This document shows, piece by piece, positions 44,523-52,996 of a stretch of DNA of 61,414 nucleotides. Position numbers and translations under genes: made by a program. The DNA comes from Bacteroidales bacterium. Its GTDB lineage: Bacteria; Bacteroidota; Bacteroidia; Bacteroidales; P3. The stretch lies in the NCBI GenBank assembly GCA_016292015.1, contig JAEEZY010000019.1, forward strand, positions 1 to 61,414, written 5' to 3'. The notes beneath the pieces are model-generated. The model ran no database searches. It saw nothing but the letters and a program-made list of their open reading frames with translations, and had not been told where the DNA came from. Every line of letters begins with the position of its first letter. Within the stretch, counting starts at the first letter, position 1.

Positions 44523-45092
44523 ATAGCAGCACCATTCAAACCGGGCGACCAGAACCGCAACCGCGGACGTGGTCCTGTGAAAAAAGAACCTGAACACCAA
44601 GTCAACGAGCGCATCACTGCGCCTGTGGTGAGAGTAGTAGGGGAGGGCATGGAACCTACCATCTACAACACCAAGGACGCTATCAAACTGGCCTACGACG
44701 AGGGTCTGGATCTTGTGATGATTTCGCCAACGGCAAATCCTCCAGTGTGCAAGATTATAGAATACCAGAAGTATCTCTATGAACTTAAGAAGAAAGAGAA
44801 AGAGCGCAAGGCCAATTCGACCAAGGTGGTGGTTAAGGAGATACGCCTGAGTCCGCAGATTGACGACCACGACTTCGAATTCAAACTCAACCACGCCAAA
44901 GGGTTTCTGAAAGAAGGCAACAAAGTGAGGGTCGATGTCTTTTTCAAAGGCCGCAGCATCCTCTACAAGGAGCAGGGCGAACAACAGTTGCTCAAATTCG
45001 CCGAAGCTCTGTTTGAATTCGGCAAGCCCGAGCAGATGCCTCGATTGGAAGGCAAGCGGATGATTATGATCATAGCCCCTAAAAAAGGCTGA
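44523..45092 (+). CDS. infC: Translation initiation factor IF-3, probable ATA start
   Basis: IF-3 binds the 30S subunit and rejects non-canonical start codons. The body is clear: HQVNERITAPVVRVVG at the N-domain and GRSILYKEQGEQQLL plus MIMIIAPKKG at the C-domain. The frame opens after TAG 44508-44510 and has no ATG, GTG or TTG before GTG 44577. The ATA at 44523 is 9 nt behind AGGAG and adds 18 residues (AAPFKPGDQNRNRGRGPV) with a coding-like character. IF-3 genes commonly use rare starts for autoregulation, so I prefer ATA 44523; GTG 44577 is the alternative and would give 171 residues. Confidence 0.85.
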   Translation: MAAPFKPGDQNRNRGRGPVKKEPEHQVNERITAPVVRVVGEGMEPTIYNTKDAIKLAYDEGLDLVMISPTANPPVCKIIEYQKYLYELKKKEKERKANSTKVVVKEIRLSPQIDDHDFEFKLNHAKGFLKEGNKVRVDVFFKGRSILYKEQGEQQLLKFAEALFEFGKPEQMPRLEGKRMIMIIAPKKG

Positions 45093-45157
45093 TTCGGAAT
45101 TAAAATTGAACCGGATATACAAACGTTATACAAACTTATTAAAAAAACAGTAAAGTA

Positions 45158-45352
45158 ATGCCTAAGATGAAAACAAAGGCCGCTGCCAAAAAACGCTTTG
45201 CGTTCACCGGCACCGGCAAGATCAAGAGAAAGCACGCTTACCACAGCCACATCCTGACCAAAAAGGAGACGACTCAGAAGCGTAATCTCGACCACACCGC
45301 TCTCGTGAGCCGTGACGACGAGAAACGCGTAAAACGTATGCTGCTTCACTAA
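45158..45352 (+). CDS. rpmI: Ribosomal protein bL35
   Basis: The 64-residue basic protein begins [20 protein letters not shown] and matches the large-subunit protein bL35. It is the third gene of the thrS-infC-rpmI-rplT-rplS group, 65 bp after infC. Confidence 0.97.
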   Translation: MPKMKTKAAAKKRFAFTGTGKIKRKHAYHSHILTKKETTQKRNLDHTALVSRDDEKRVKRMLLH

Positions 45353-45373
45353 GAAACGGAGTTATTAACCATT

Positions 45374-45414
45374 GTTTAAAGCACAAAAGAACGGCGTGAA
45401 GCCGTCGCTTAAAC
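45374..45414 (+). promoter_or_regulatory. Nested hairpin between rpmI and rplT
   Basis: Outer arms GTTTAAAGC and GCTTAAAC (one base bulged) enclose a perfect inner hairpin ACGGC-GTGAA-GCCGT. It lies 18 bp before rplT, where bL20 control of its own operon acts in other bacteria. There is no T run, so it is not a simple terminator. Confidence 0.5.
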
Positions 45415-45431
45415 GAAAAACAAATTAAACT

Positions 45432-45779
45432 ATGCCAAGATCAGTAAACGCAGTTGCCTCAAGGGCACGCAGAAAGAAAATCCTCAACCGCACCAAGGGT
45501 TATTGGGGCAGAGGTAAAAACGTATGGACCGTTGCCAAAAACAAATGGGAAAAAGGTCAGACTTATGCATACCGCGACCGTAAGGCCAAGAAACGTGAGT
45601 TCCGCGCTCTGTGGATCAACCGTATCAACGCCGGCTGCCGCATCAACGGTATTTCCTATTCCGTGTTTATGGGCGAACTTCACAAGAACGGCATCGAACT
45701 CAACCGCAAAGTCCTGGCCGACCTAGCTATGAACAATCCGGAAGCGTTCACCGCTGTCGTAAAGATGGTTAAGAAATAA
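45432..45779 (+). CDS. rplT: Ribosomal protein bL20
   Basis: The 115-residue basic protein begins [18 protein letters not shown] and contains [15 protein letters not shown] and [17 protein letters not shown], diagnostic of bL20. It is an early assembly protein and often a translational repressor of its operon. Confidence 0.98.
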   Translation: MPRSVNAVASRARRKKILNRTKGYWGRGKNVWTVAKNKWEKGQTYAYRDRKAKKREFRALWINRINAGCRINGISYSVFMGELHKNGIELNRKVLADLAMNNPEAFTAVVKMVKK

Positions 45780-45822
45780 ACCATTTAAATCGAGTAGTTA
45801 AACCTTTTAAACATTTAAAGTC

Positions 45823-46176
45823 ATGGGAAAAACTGAATTAATGCAATATGTAGAGGATTTGGTGGAGCGCAAGGAGTTCCCCGAATTCAAGGCTGGCGAC
45901 ACCATTACGGTTCACTACAAAATCAAAGAAGGAAACAAGGAACGTATCCAGAACTTCCAAGGCGTTGTTTTGCAGCGCAGCGGAAGCGGAGCTACTGAGA
46001 CCTTTACTGTTCGTAAGGTCACCAATGGCGTGGGTGTGGAGCGTATTTTCCCGTTCGCATCTCCGTTCATTGAGCAGATAGACGTCAACAAGCGTGGTGC
46101 TGTGCGCCGTGCTCGTATCTTCTACCTGCGCAACCTTACTGGTAAGAAAGCCCGTATCAAGGAGAAAAGACGCTAA
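45823..46176 (+). CDS. rplS: Ribosomal protein bL19
   Basis: The 117-residue protein contains [36 protein letters not shown] and the C-terminal [18 protein letters not shown] of bL19. It closes the translation operon, 43 bp after rplT and before a strong terminator. Confidence 0.98.
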   Translation: MGKTELMQYVEDLVERKEFPEFKAGDTITVHYKIKEGNKERIQNFQGVVLQRSGSGATETFTVRKVTNGVGVERIFPFASPFIEQIDVNKRGAVRRARIFYLRNLTGKKARIKEKRR

Positions 46177-46207
46177 GCCGTCAATCGCCTGTAAGAATAT
46201 CCGGTCT

Positions 46208-46248
46208 CAATGCCGAAGCACTGAAAAGTGCCTCGGCATTGTTTTTTT
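46208..46248 (+). terminator. Terminator of the thrS-rplS operon
   Basis: CAATGCCGA and TCGGCATTG pair, with an inner GCACT/AGTGC stem and GAAA loop, followed by seven T residues. The strongest terminator in the window. Confidence 0.95.
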
Positions 46249-46281
46249 CTTGAAGGACTCTTTATTATAATATTTTTTTTG

Positions 46282-46289
46282 TATATTTG
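46282..46289 (+). promoter_or_regulatory. -7 box of the arginine deiminase gene
   Basis: TATATTTG matches TAnnTTTG and lies 83 bp before the start codon. The -33 region is A/T-rich without a clear TTTG. Confidence 0.5.
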
Positions 46290-46372
46290 CACATCTACGC
46301 ATTGTGTGGGTAACAAACAAATTGTTTGTTATTCAGCAGTTAAGTGGTTTGAAGAAAAAAACAGAAAACTAA

Positions 46373-47632
46373 ATGACAGAAACAAATATAGACATTCCGC
46401 GTGTATGTGTCGGTTCCGAGGTGGGCAGGCTGCGTGCAGTCCTGTTGCACAAACCGGGTGTGGAAATCACGCGGATGACGCCACAAAACGCTGCCGAGGC
46501 TCTCTATAGCGATATCCTTAACAAACCTATCGTTGACCGTGAGTATTCCGACTTCTGCGGTGTCCTCGAAAAATGGACCAGGGTCTTTTACGTTGAGGAT
46601 GTATTGGCATCGGTGTTGGAAAACCAGAATGTTCGCAAGTCCTTGGTCGAAGAGAGTTGCCGTCTCGATGGCTGTGAATCATTGTCATCCGAGCTGATTG
46701 TACACCCTTCGCGTCAGTTGGCTAAAGAGCTGATAGAGGGTGTTGAGCGCAAGGGCTGGACGCCCGATAGCGACAACCGCTATGCGTTAAAGCCTCTCTA
46801 CAACCTTTTCTTCACCCGTGACGCCTCGTCGTCGGTATATGACCGTGTTCTCATCAACTCGATGTCGTTCCCTGTCCGCCGTCGCGAAATTCTCATCTAC
46901 AAGGCTGTCTTCGAGAACTATTTTGGCTGCGAGACCTTCAACGCCGAGCAACACGACTCCGAAGCCCGCACCGAGGGCGGAGATGTGCAGATTGCCCGTC
47001 AGGATATGCTTTGCATAGGCGAAGGCATCCGCACCAACCGCAAGGGTATCGAGTATCTCGCAAAGGAGATGGGCGAAAAGCATGGCAAGTTCAGCATCCT
47101 GGTGCAGCAACTGCCTCACACGCCCGAATCGTTCATTCATCTCGATATGGTGTTCACCTTCCTGAGCCGCCACGAGTGTATGGCCTTCGAACCGATGTTG
47201 CGCAAGACGGGTGTCTTCAGTGGCAAAGAGACAACGCTGATTAGCATTGATGGTGGAAAGACCACCTATACCCATTTCGACAATATCCTGGATGGCCTGA
47301 AGGCCACTGGCTGGGACATGAAGCCGGTCTTGTGCGGTGGCAGCGATGCCTGGACTCAACAGCGTGAGCAGTGGCACAGCGGTGCCAACTTCTTCGCTCT
47401 GGGCGAAGGCAAGGTGCTGGGCTATTCGCGTAACAACGGTACCATTGAAGCCCTCGATAAAGCTGGCTTTGCTATACTTAAGGCTTCCGACATCTGTTCT
47501 GGCAAGGTCGATATGAACAGCTACGACAAATTTGTTGCGGCCTTCGACGCATGCGAACTTCCACGTGGCGGTGGCGGTGCTCGCTGCATGACCATGCCGG
47601 TCAATAGGGATTTAGTAGTCAGTGGTCAGTAG
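46373..47632 (+). CDS. arcA: Arginine deiminase
   Basis: The 419-residue enzyme converts arginine to citrulline and ammonia. Guanidino-group-modifying motifs are present: FFTRDASSS, EGGD in RTEGGDVQIA, HLDMVFTFL, and catalytic Cys405 in GARCMTMPVNR. The length is close to bacterial ArcA. No ornithine carbamoyltransferase or carbamate kinase gene is adjacent, so ATP-yielding arginine fermentation cannot be inferred here. The last residues VVSGQ and the TAG stop are encoded by a GGTCAGT repeat, so the C-terminus has been altered. Confidence 0.9.
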   Translation: MTETNIDIPRVCVGSEVGRLRAVLLHKPGVEITRMTPQNAAEALYSDILNKPIVDREYSDFCGVLEKWTRVFYVEDVLASVLENQNVRKSLVEESCRLDGCESLSSELIVHPSRQLAKELIEGVERKGWTPDSDNRYALKPLYNLFFTRDASSSVYDRVLINSMSFPVRRREILIYKAVFENYFGCETFNAEQHDSEARTEGGDVQIARQDMLCIGEGIRTNRKGIEYLAKEMGEKHGKFSILVQQLPHTPESFIHLDMVFTFLSRHECMAFEPMLRKTGVFSGKETTLISIDGGKTTYTHFDNILDGLKATGWDMKPVLCGGSDAWTQQREQWHSGANFFALGEGKVLGYSRNNGTIEALDKAGFAILKASDICSGKVDMNSYDKFVAAFDACELPRGGGGARCMTMPVNRDLVVSGQ

Positions 47633-47941
47633 TCAGTCGTATGTCACAATCAAAAACATCTCAACATCACAACACATCAACATAACAACATAACAACATA
47701 ACAACATCTTAACCTATCAACATATCAACCTATCAACATCCCAACATCCCAACATATCAACCTATCAACACATCAACATCTCAACCTATCAACCTATCAA
47801 CCTATCAACATCTCAACCTATCAACATATCAACATATCAACATCACAACCTATCAACCTATCAACATATCAACACATCAACCTATCAACATCACAACATC
47901 TCAACCTATCAACATATCAACATATCAACATATCAACACAA
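47612..47941 (+). repeat. GGTCAGT, then ATCAACAT/CTATCAAC array up to a start codon
   Basis: After GGTCAGT copies at the arcA end, some 290 bp (from about 47653) consist of 8-9 bp words CTATCAAC, CATATCAAC, CATCTCAAC and ATAACAAC, about 33 units. The array ends directly at the ATG of the DUF2723 gene, leaving no unrepeated leader. Confidence 0.92.
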
Positions 47942-50900
47942 ATGAAACAATACCATTGGACTAACAACATAATAGGGTGGGTGATATGCATCGTGGCCTG
48001 CACGGTGTATATACTCACAGCCGAGGCTACAGCGTCGTGGTGGGATTGTGGCGAATATATAGCCACTGCTTTCAAACTGCAAGTGGGGCATCCTCCTGGA
48101 GCACCGTCGTTCCAGCTCATCGGACGCCTGTTCTCCATGTTCTCCGACCCCTACACTGCCGCACATGCCATCAATATCATGTCGGCTCTCTGCAGCGGTT
48201 TCACCATCTTGTTCCTCTTCTGGAGCATCACACTCCTGGCCAAGCACTTGCTGCCCGACCCGCAGAATCCTTCAATAAAGGATCCGCGTACATGGGGTGT
48301 CTTCGCCGCCGGCATAGTGGGTGCCTTGGCCTACACCTTCAGCGACACATTCTGGTTTTCTGCTGTCGAAGGTGAGGTTTACGCCATGTCATCATTCTTC
48401 ACCTCTGTGGTGTTTTGGGCCATCCAGAAATGGGAAGAACAGAGCGACGACCCTCGCTCTATGCGTTGGTTCCTGCTCATAAGTTTGCTTGTGGGCATCG
48501 CCATCGGCGTCCACCTCTTGAACTTGCTGACCATCCCCGCCATTGTCTATGTGGTCTATTTCAAGAAAGCCAAGAAAGTCAACTTCTGGGGATTCCTGCT
48601 CAGCGGCATCCTCTCAGTGGTGTTGGTGGCTGTGGTGCTTTGGGGCGTAATCCCTGGCATCGTGAACCTCGATAGCGCCTTCGACGTTTTCTTCGTAAAC
48701 AAGATTCACGCCCATTTCAATACCGGCACAGTGGTCTATTTCATCCTGCTTGCCGTGATCATCGCTGGGGTCCTGATTCTTACGCATCTCCGAAAAATCA
48801 AAGGTGGACAGATTATCAATACCGCTGTACTCTCGTTCGTGATGCTGCTTATCGGCTACTCCACCTTCTTCATCCTCGTTATACGTGCCAACACCAATAC
48901 GCCGCTTAACGAAAACGCCCCTAAGGATGCAGTGGCTTTGCGTGCCTACCTGGGACGTGAACAGTATGGCGACACCCCTGTGTTCAAAGGTCAGTTCTAT
49001 ACTGCAAAGAACCCGATTGGGGCCGACAAGGGCTATACTAAGTACATCCGTGGCAAGGACGAGAAAGGCCGCGACTGCTACATCCCGGCTGCCTACGCTA
49101 TGAAATATAAATACGATCCGCGTCACACCGGCTTGTTCCCTCGCATGTGGAGCTCCGACACCGACCGTAAACACCCTCAGTTCTACGAGTATTGGGCTGG
49201 CAAGGTGCGTGGCAACCGCCGTCCCACCTCCGCACAGAACTTCAAGTTCATGACGGGCTATCAGTTCAATTGGATGTACTGGCGCTACTTTATGTGGAAC
49301 TTCGCAGGGCGTCAGAACGACATCCAGGGTCACTACTTCAACGACGATGGCACTCGCGACTACCTTAACGGTAACTGGATATGCGGCATCAAACCGATAG
49401 ATGAGGCTCGCCTCGGACCGCAGTCCAACCTGCCCGACCACATGAAGGACAACAAGGCTCGCAACCGCTACTATATGCTGCCGTTGCTCCTGGGTTTGAT
49501 TGGCTTGGTCTATCATGCTATGCGCAACCGCAAGGATGCTTTTGTGGTCTTGGTGATGTTCGTCATGACGGGTCTTGCCATCGCTGTCTATCTCAACATG
49601 CCGCCGCGTCAGCCTCGTGAGCGTGACTATGCTTTCGTTGGCTCGTTCAGCTTCTTTGCCATCTGGATTGGTCTCGGTGTTATGGCATTGGCCGATTGGA
49701 TAAGCAAGGCTGCGAAGAGCGAAAAGGCTTACAAGATAGTCCTCCCTGTCGTGTTTGTGGCTTCAATGGCTGCGGTGCCTTGCCTTATGGCGTCCGAGAA
49801 CTGGGACGACCACGACCGCTCTCACAAATATGCTGCCCGCGACTTCGCTAAGAACTACCTCCAATCCGTCAAGAAGAATGGCGTTCTTATCACATTTGGC
49901 GACAACGACACCTTCCCGCTCTGGTATGCCCAGGAGGTCGAAGGCGTGCGTACCGACGTGCGTATATTGAACTATACGCTCTCTGGCATGCACTGGTATG
50001 TCGAGCAGCTATACAACAAACTCTATGAGTCAGATCCTCTGCCGTTCACACTTCCTAAGGAGTACTACGGCTTGGGCAAGGATATGATCTACCTGCAGGA
50101 CAACTCAAAGGGTGCCTACCTCGAGGTCACCGATGTGCTCTCTATGGTGCGCGACCATCCTGAGAAGTTCACCGTCTATGACCGCAACTCCGACGAGTCG
50201 TTCATCGTCCTCCCGACCAAGAGGTTCAAGATTACTCTCGACAAACCGAAACTGGTGTCATTGGGCGTGTTGACTCAGGAACAGGCCGATATCATATCCG
50301 ACACAGTGAAGTGGGAGATAAACCGTCCGGTCCTCTACCGTTATCAGCTTATGATGCTCGACATCATCGGCACCAACCGCTTCGAGCGCGACCTGAATAT
50401 CATGAGTCCGCACTACATACGTGCCGAGTTCCCGCTGTCCGACAAATATTCTGTGCAGGACGGTATGAACTACAAGTTGCTGCCGGCTCCGGCTGAAGTG
50501 ATGAACGTCGTTGTGGTGAACGCCGACGATGGCCATCCGGTTCGTTTCGTCAAGTCATTCACCGACCAGTCTGCCGACTATTTCATCAACGGTGTGAAGA
50601 ATGACGACGGAACCTATACACCGCTGGAATGGGGCAACTTGAACAGCGACATCTATGTTGACCCGGTTAGCGTCAACAGCGCGTTGGTTCAGAGCCGCGA
50701 GTTCGTCACCCTGGCCGACGAACTGTCGATTCTTGGCGACAACGAACGCGCCCGCCAGCTGATTGACACCTACGAGAAAGCTTTCCCATCCAAGAACTTC
50801 CCGCGTGACAAGTTCAGCCTGGCCTTCATACGCATATACTATAAGGTCTGCGGTCCCGAAAAGGCCGAGGAGCTGTGGAATGAGGTAAAAGACTACTACA

Positions 50901-51076
50901 TGCAGCGTTATGCCTACCTCAACCAGTATCGTGGCACGAAGGCATCTGGTGTCCGTGGCGAAACCGAAGAGTGCGTGGCTGTCTTGAACGACCTTTCCCG
51001 CAGCGCCTCCGCTGTGTTCAAGAATCCGACTATGGCCGACGAACTCAGACCTATTTTGTCCCTTTATGGATTATGA
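47942..51076 (+). CDS. DUF2723 family multi-pass membrane protein, GT-C type
   Basis: The 1044-residue product starts with a membrane helix and ASWWDCGEYIATAFKLQVGHPPGAP, the hallmark of DUF2723; the aspartate and glutamate in WDCGEY sit where GT-C glycosyltransferases have acidic catalytic residues. Roughly a dozen membrane helices follow up to about residue 620; the last 400 residues are soluble. The family is nearly universal in Bacteroidota and thought to include protein O-glycosyltransferases. The acceptor here is not known. Confidence 0.88.
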   Translation: MKQYHWTNNIIGWVICIVACTVYILTAEATASWWDCGEYIATAFKLQVGHPPGAPSFQLIGRLFSMFSDPYTAAHAINIMSALCSGFTILFLFWSITLLAKHLLPDPQNPSIKDPRTWGVFAAGIVGALAYTFSDTFWFSAVEGEVYAMSSFFTSVVFWAIQKWEEQSDDPRSMRWFLLISLLVGIAIGVHLLNLLTIPAIVYVVYFKKAKKVNFWGFLLSGILSVVLVAVVLWGVIPGIVNLDSAFDVFFVNKIHAHFNTGTVVYFILLAVIIAGVLILTHLRKIKGGQIINTAVLSFVMLLIGYSTFFILVIRANTNTPLNENAPKDAVALRAYLGREQYGDTPVFKGQFYTAKNPIGADKGYTKYIRGKDEKGRDCYIPAAYAMKYKYDPRHTGLFPRMWSSDTDRKHPQFYEYWAGKVRGNRRPTSAQNFKFMTGYQFNWMYWRYFMWNFAGRQNDIQGHYFNDDGTRDYLNGNWICGIKPIDEARLGPQSNLPDHMKDNKARNRYYMLPLLLGLIGLVYHAMRNRKDAFVVLVMFVMTGLAIAVYLNMPPRQPRERDYAFVGSFSFFAIWIGLGVMALADWISKAAKSEKAYKIVLPVVFVASMAAVPCLMASENWDDHDRSHKYAARDFAKNYLQSVKKNGVLITFGDNDTFPLWYAQEVEGVRTDVRILNYTLSGMHWYVEQLYNKLYESDPLPFTLPKEYYGLGKDMIYLQDNSKGAYLEVTDVLSMVRDHPEKFTVYDRNSDESFIVLPTKRFKITLDKPKLVSLGVLTQEQADIISDTVKWEINRPVLYRYQLMMLDIIGTNRFERDLNIMSPHYIRAEFPLSDKYSVQDGMNYKLLPAPAEVMNVVVVNADDGHPVRFVKSFTDQSADYFINGVKNDDGTYTPLEWGNLNSDIYVDPVSVNSALVQSREFVTLADELSILGDNERARQLIDTYEKAFPSKNFPRDKFSLAFIRIYYKVCGPEKAEELWNEVKDYYMQRYAYLNQYRGTKASGVRGETEECVAVLNDLSRSASAVFKNPTMADELRPILSLYGL

Positions 51077-51079
51077 TAG

Positions 51080-51331
51080 ATGAAGAAGAAAAAGGTCATA
51101 AGTAAAAAGAAAAAGTTGGCTATAACTCTTTCAGAGAGGGATATGGACACTCTTCAGCGTTATGCCGCCGAAAAAGGGGTGGCTAAGGCTGTCGCCGCGC
51201 GACGTATGGTCAAATCCTTTCTTATAGAGTTCGAAAACTCGACTGGCTCCGACACAGCCGACGAGAATCAGATAGGCCTCTTCGACTCTATGCAGACCGA
51301 TATTTTTGGAAACCTTACAAAACTCAAATAA
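51080..51331 (+). CDS. Small basic protein, ribbon-helix-helix-like
   Basis: The 83-residue product begins with a lysine cluster (MKKKKVISKKKKLAITLSER) and continues with a strand-helix-helix pattern (LAITLSERDMDTLQRYAAEKG, then AKAVAARRMVKSFL) that resembles ribbon-helix-helix DNA-binding domains. The acidic C-terminus ends in FGNLTKLK. It sits 3 bp after the DUF2723 gene and overlaps the atpB start by 1 bp (TAATG), so it is translated in one unit with them. Function is not known. Confidence 0.7.
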   Translation: MKKKKVISKKKKLAITLSERDMDTLQRYAAEKGVAKAVAARRMVKSFLIEFENSTGSDTADENQIGLFDSMQTDIFGNLTKLK

Positions 51332-52503
51332 TGAAAAAACTTGGAATTCTTTTGGCAATGTTTTTCTTCCTTGCGCCTCTCATGGCTCAGGACGAGAACT
51401 CTTCAGCTAATGGCAACGAGGCAGTTGCGGCAACTGCTACCGTGAACGATGAACCGGCAGCCGTGGCGTCTGATGAGGAAGAAAAGGAGGAGGTTCAGGC
51501 TGGTGGCATCATCATCGGCCACGTCACTGATGCTCACTCGTGGCACCTGTTCGACATCAACAAGAAGGATGAAAATGGAAATAAGGTGGAACATGCTGTG
51601 GCAATCCCTCTGCCTGTCATCTTGATTAACGACGGCAAACTGGACCTGTTTATGTCGTCGAAGTTCCATCATGGCCATGCCGACTATAAGGGTTATCGTC
51701 TTGTCGGTGGTGGCTTGGAGAAAGAGCAGATCGTCTGCGTTGATGAGGCTGGAAACGTGATCGAAGGCAAGTCCCCCATCGACCTCTCCATCACCAAGAC
51801 CTCGGCAGCTATCATGATAGCTGTAGCCCTGCTTATAGTCCTCCTTCTCGTCGTGCGCAACCAGTATGCCAAGCGTGGCAACCGCGAGCCTCACGGCCTG
51901 CAGACCCTCGTCGAGCTGCTGATATGCCATGTGCGCGACGACATCGCGGGTCCGATGCTGGGCGAAAAGACCGAGAAATTCCTGCCTTACCTGCTCACGC
52001 TCTTCTTCTTCATCATCTTCTGCAACGTCCTGGGACTCATTCCCATCTTCCCCGCAGGTGCCAATATTACTGGCAATATAGCTGTCACCGCAATTCTGGC
52101 ACTCATCACCTTCTTCATCACCAATATCAAGGGCAACAAACACTATTGGAAAGACATCTTCAACACTCCTGGCGTTCCTGCATGGCTCAAGATATTCCCG
52201 CTTATGCCGCTGGTTGAGGTGGTCGGTGTGTTCACTAAGCCCATCGTGCTCATGATTCGACTTTTCGCCAACATGACGGCTGGACATATCGTCATTCTTG
52301 GCTTTGTGGTCATCATCTTCATCCTCAGCAACCTGTTCGGTGCTGTGATGGGTGGTGCCGTCTCGGTCGTATCGGTGCTCTTCAGTGTGTTCATCAGCTT
52401 GCTCGAGTGTCTGGTGGCCTACATCCAGGCTTATGTGTTCACCATGCTTTCTGCCCTTTATATCGGCATGGCTATCGAGGAGCCGGAACATGTTGCCGAG
52501 TGA
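51331..52503 (+). CDS. atpB: F-type ATP synthase subunit a
   Basis: The 390-residue protein forms the proton half-channels of the F0 sector. A signal-peptide-like N-terminus (MKKLGILLAMFFFLAPLMAQ) and a periplasmic segment of about 140 residues precede the membrane part, as in other Bacteroidota. The essential arginine lies in VLMIRLFANMTAGH. In Bacteroidota, atpB normally heads atpE-atpF-atpH-atpA. Here it is followed by a small secreted protein and pgk instead, so the rest of the synthase genes must be elsewhere. Confidence 0.95.
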   Translation: MKKLGILLAMFFFLAPLMAQDENSSANGNEAVAATATVNDEPAAVASDEEEKEEVQAGGIIIGHVTDAHSWHLFDINKKDENGNKVEHAVAIPLPVILINDGKLDLFMSSKFHHGHADYKGYRLVGGGLEKEQIVCVDEAGNVIEGKSPIDLSITKTSAAIMIAVALLIVLLLVVRNQYAKRGNREPHGLQTLVELLICHVRDDIAGPMLGEKTEKFLPYLLTLFFFIIFCNVLGLIPIFPAGANITGNIAVTAILALITFFITNIKGNKHYWKDIFNTPGVPAWLKIFPLMPLVEVVGVFTKPIVLMIRLFANMTAGHIVILGFVVIIFILSNLFGAVMGGAVSVVSVLFSVFISLLECLVAYIQAYVFTMLSALYIGMAIEEPEHVAE

Positions 52504-52533
52504 TTGTGTAAATAACTAAAACAACAAAAAGAA

Positions 52534-52983
52534 ATGAAGAAATTAGTTTTGCTAGTTGCATTTGTCACCGCCCTGTCGTGCTCTTTTGCCCAGCGTCACG
52601 GCGACAAAGAACTCTCCATTGATAAAAGCACCCCTCAAGTTGCAAAAACGATGGATAAGAGCGAACGTCGTACAGGTGCCCAGCCTAAGTACAAATATAA
52701 GATTGAGAAGGTTCAGGTGGCTGAGGAAAACGCCATGGATGCGAAACTCACCGTCTCGGCTTCTACCCGCAACCACAAGGTCACGGTGAAATGCGACAAT
52801 GGCAATGGTCGTATATCGTGGAACCTCATGTCCGACGATGGCACTCTGCTCGACGAGAACTGGTGGATTGGCAACTCCACATCCATCGCCTTCGGCCGTT
52901 ACGGCGCAGGTGAGTTTTATCTCGACTTCACCGATGCTCTCGGCAAACAGGCTCGCTACAAGGTTATCAAGAAAATAAACTAA
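52534..52983 (+). CDS. Small secreted protein of unknown function
   Basis: The 149-residue product has a signal peptide (MKKLVLLVAFVTALSCSFAQ) and a C-terminal part with beta-strand character (KLTVSASTRNHKVTVKCDNG, then GRYGAGEFYLDFTDALGKQA), like a small periplasmic beta-sandwich. I do not recognise a family. It lies between atpB and pgk with short spacing on both sides (30 and 13 bp). Confidence 0.72.
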   Translation: MKKLVLLVAFVTALSCSFAQRHGDKELSIDKSTPQVAKTMDKSERRTGAQPKYKYKIEKVQVAEENAMDAKLTVSASTRNHKVTVKCDNGNGRISWNLMSDDGTLLDENWWIGNSTSIAFGRYGAGEFYLDFTDALGKQARYKVIKKIN

Positions 52984-52996
52984 AACCCCAACAGAT

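Noticed and set aside
47653..47941. Possible CRISPR or iteron origin
   Set aside because: The units are only 8-9 bp with no spacers, and no replication initiator, dnaA or plasmid gene is near.
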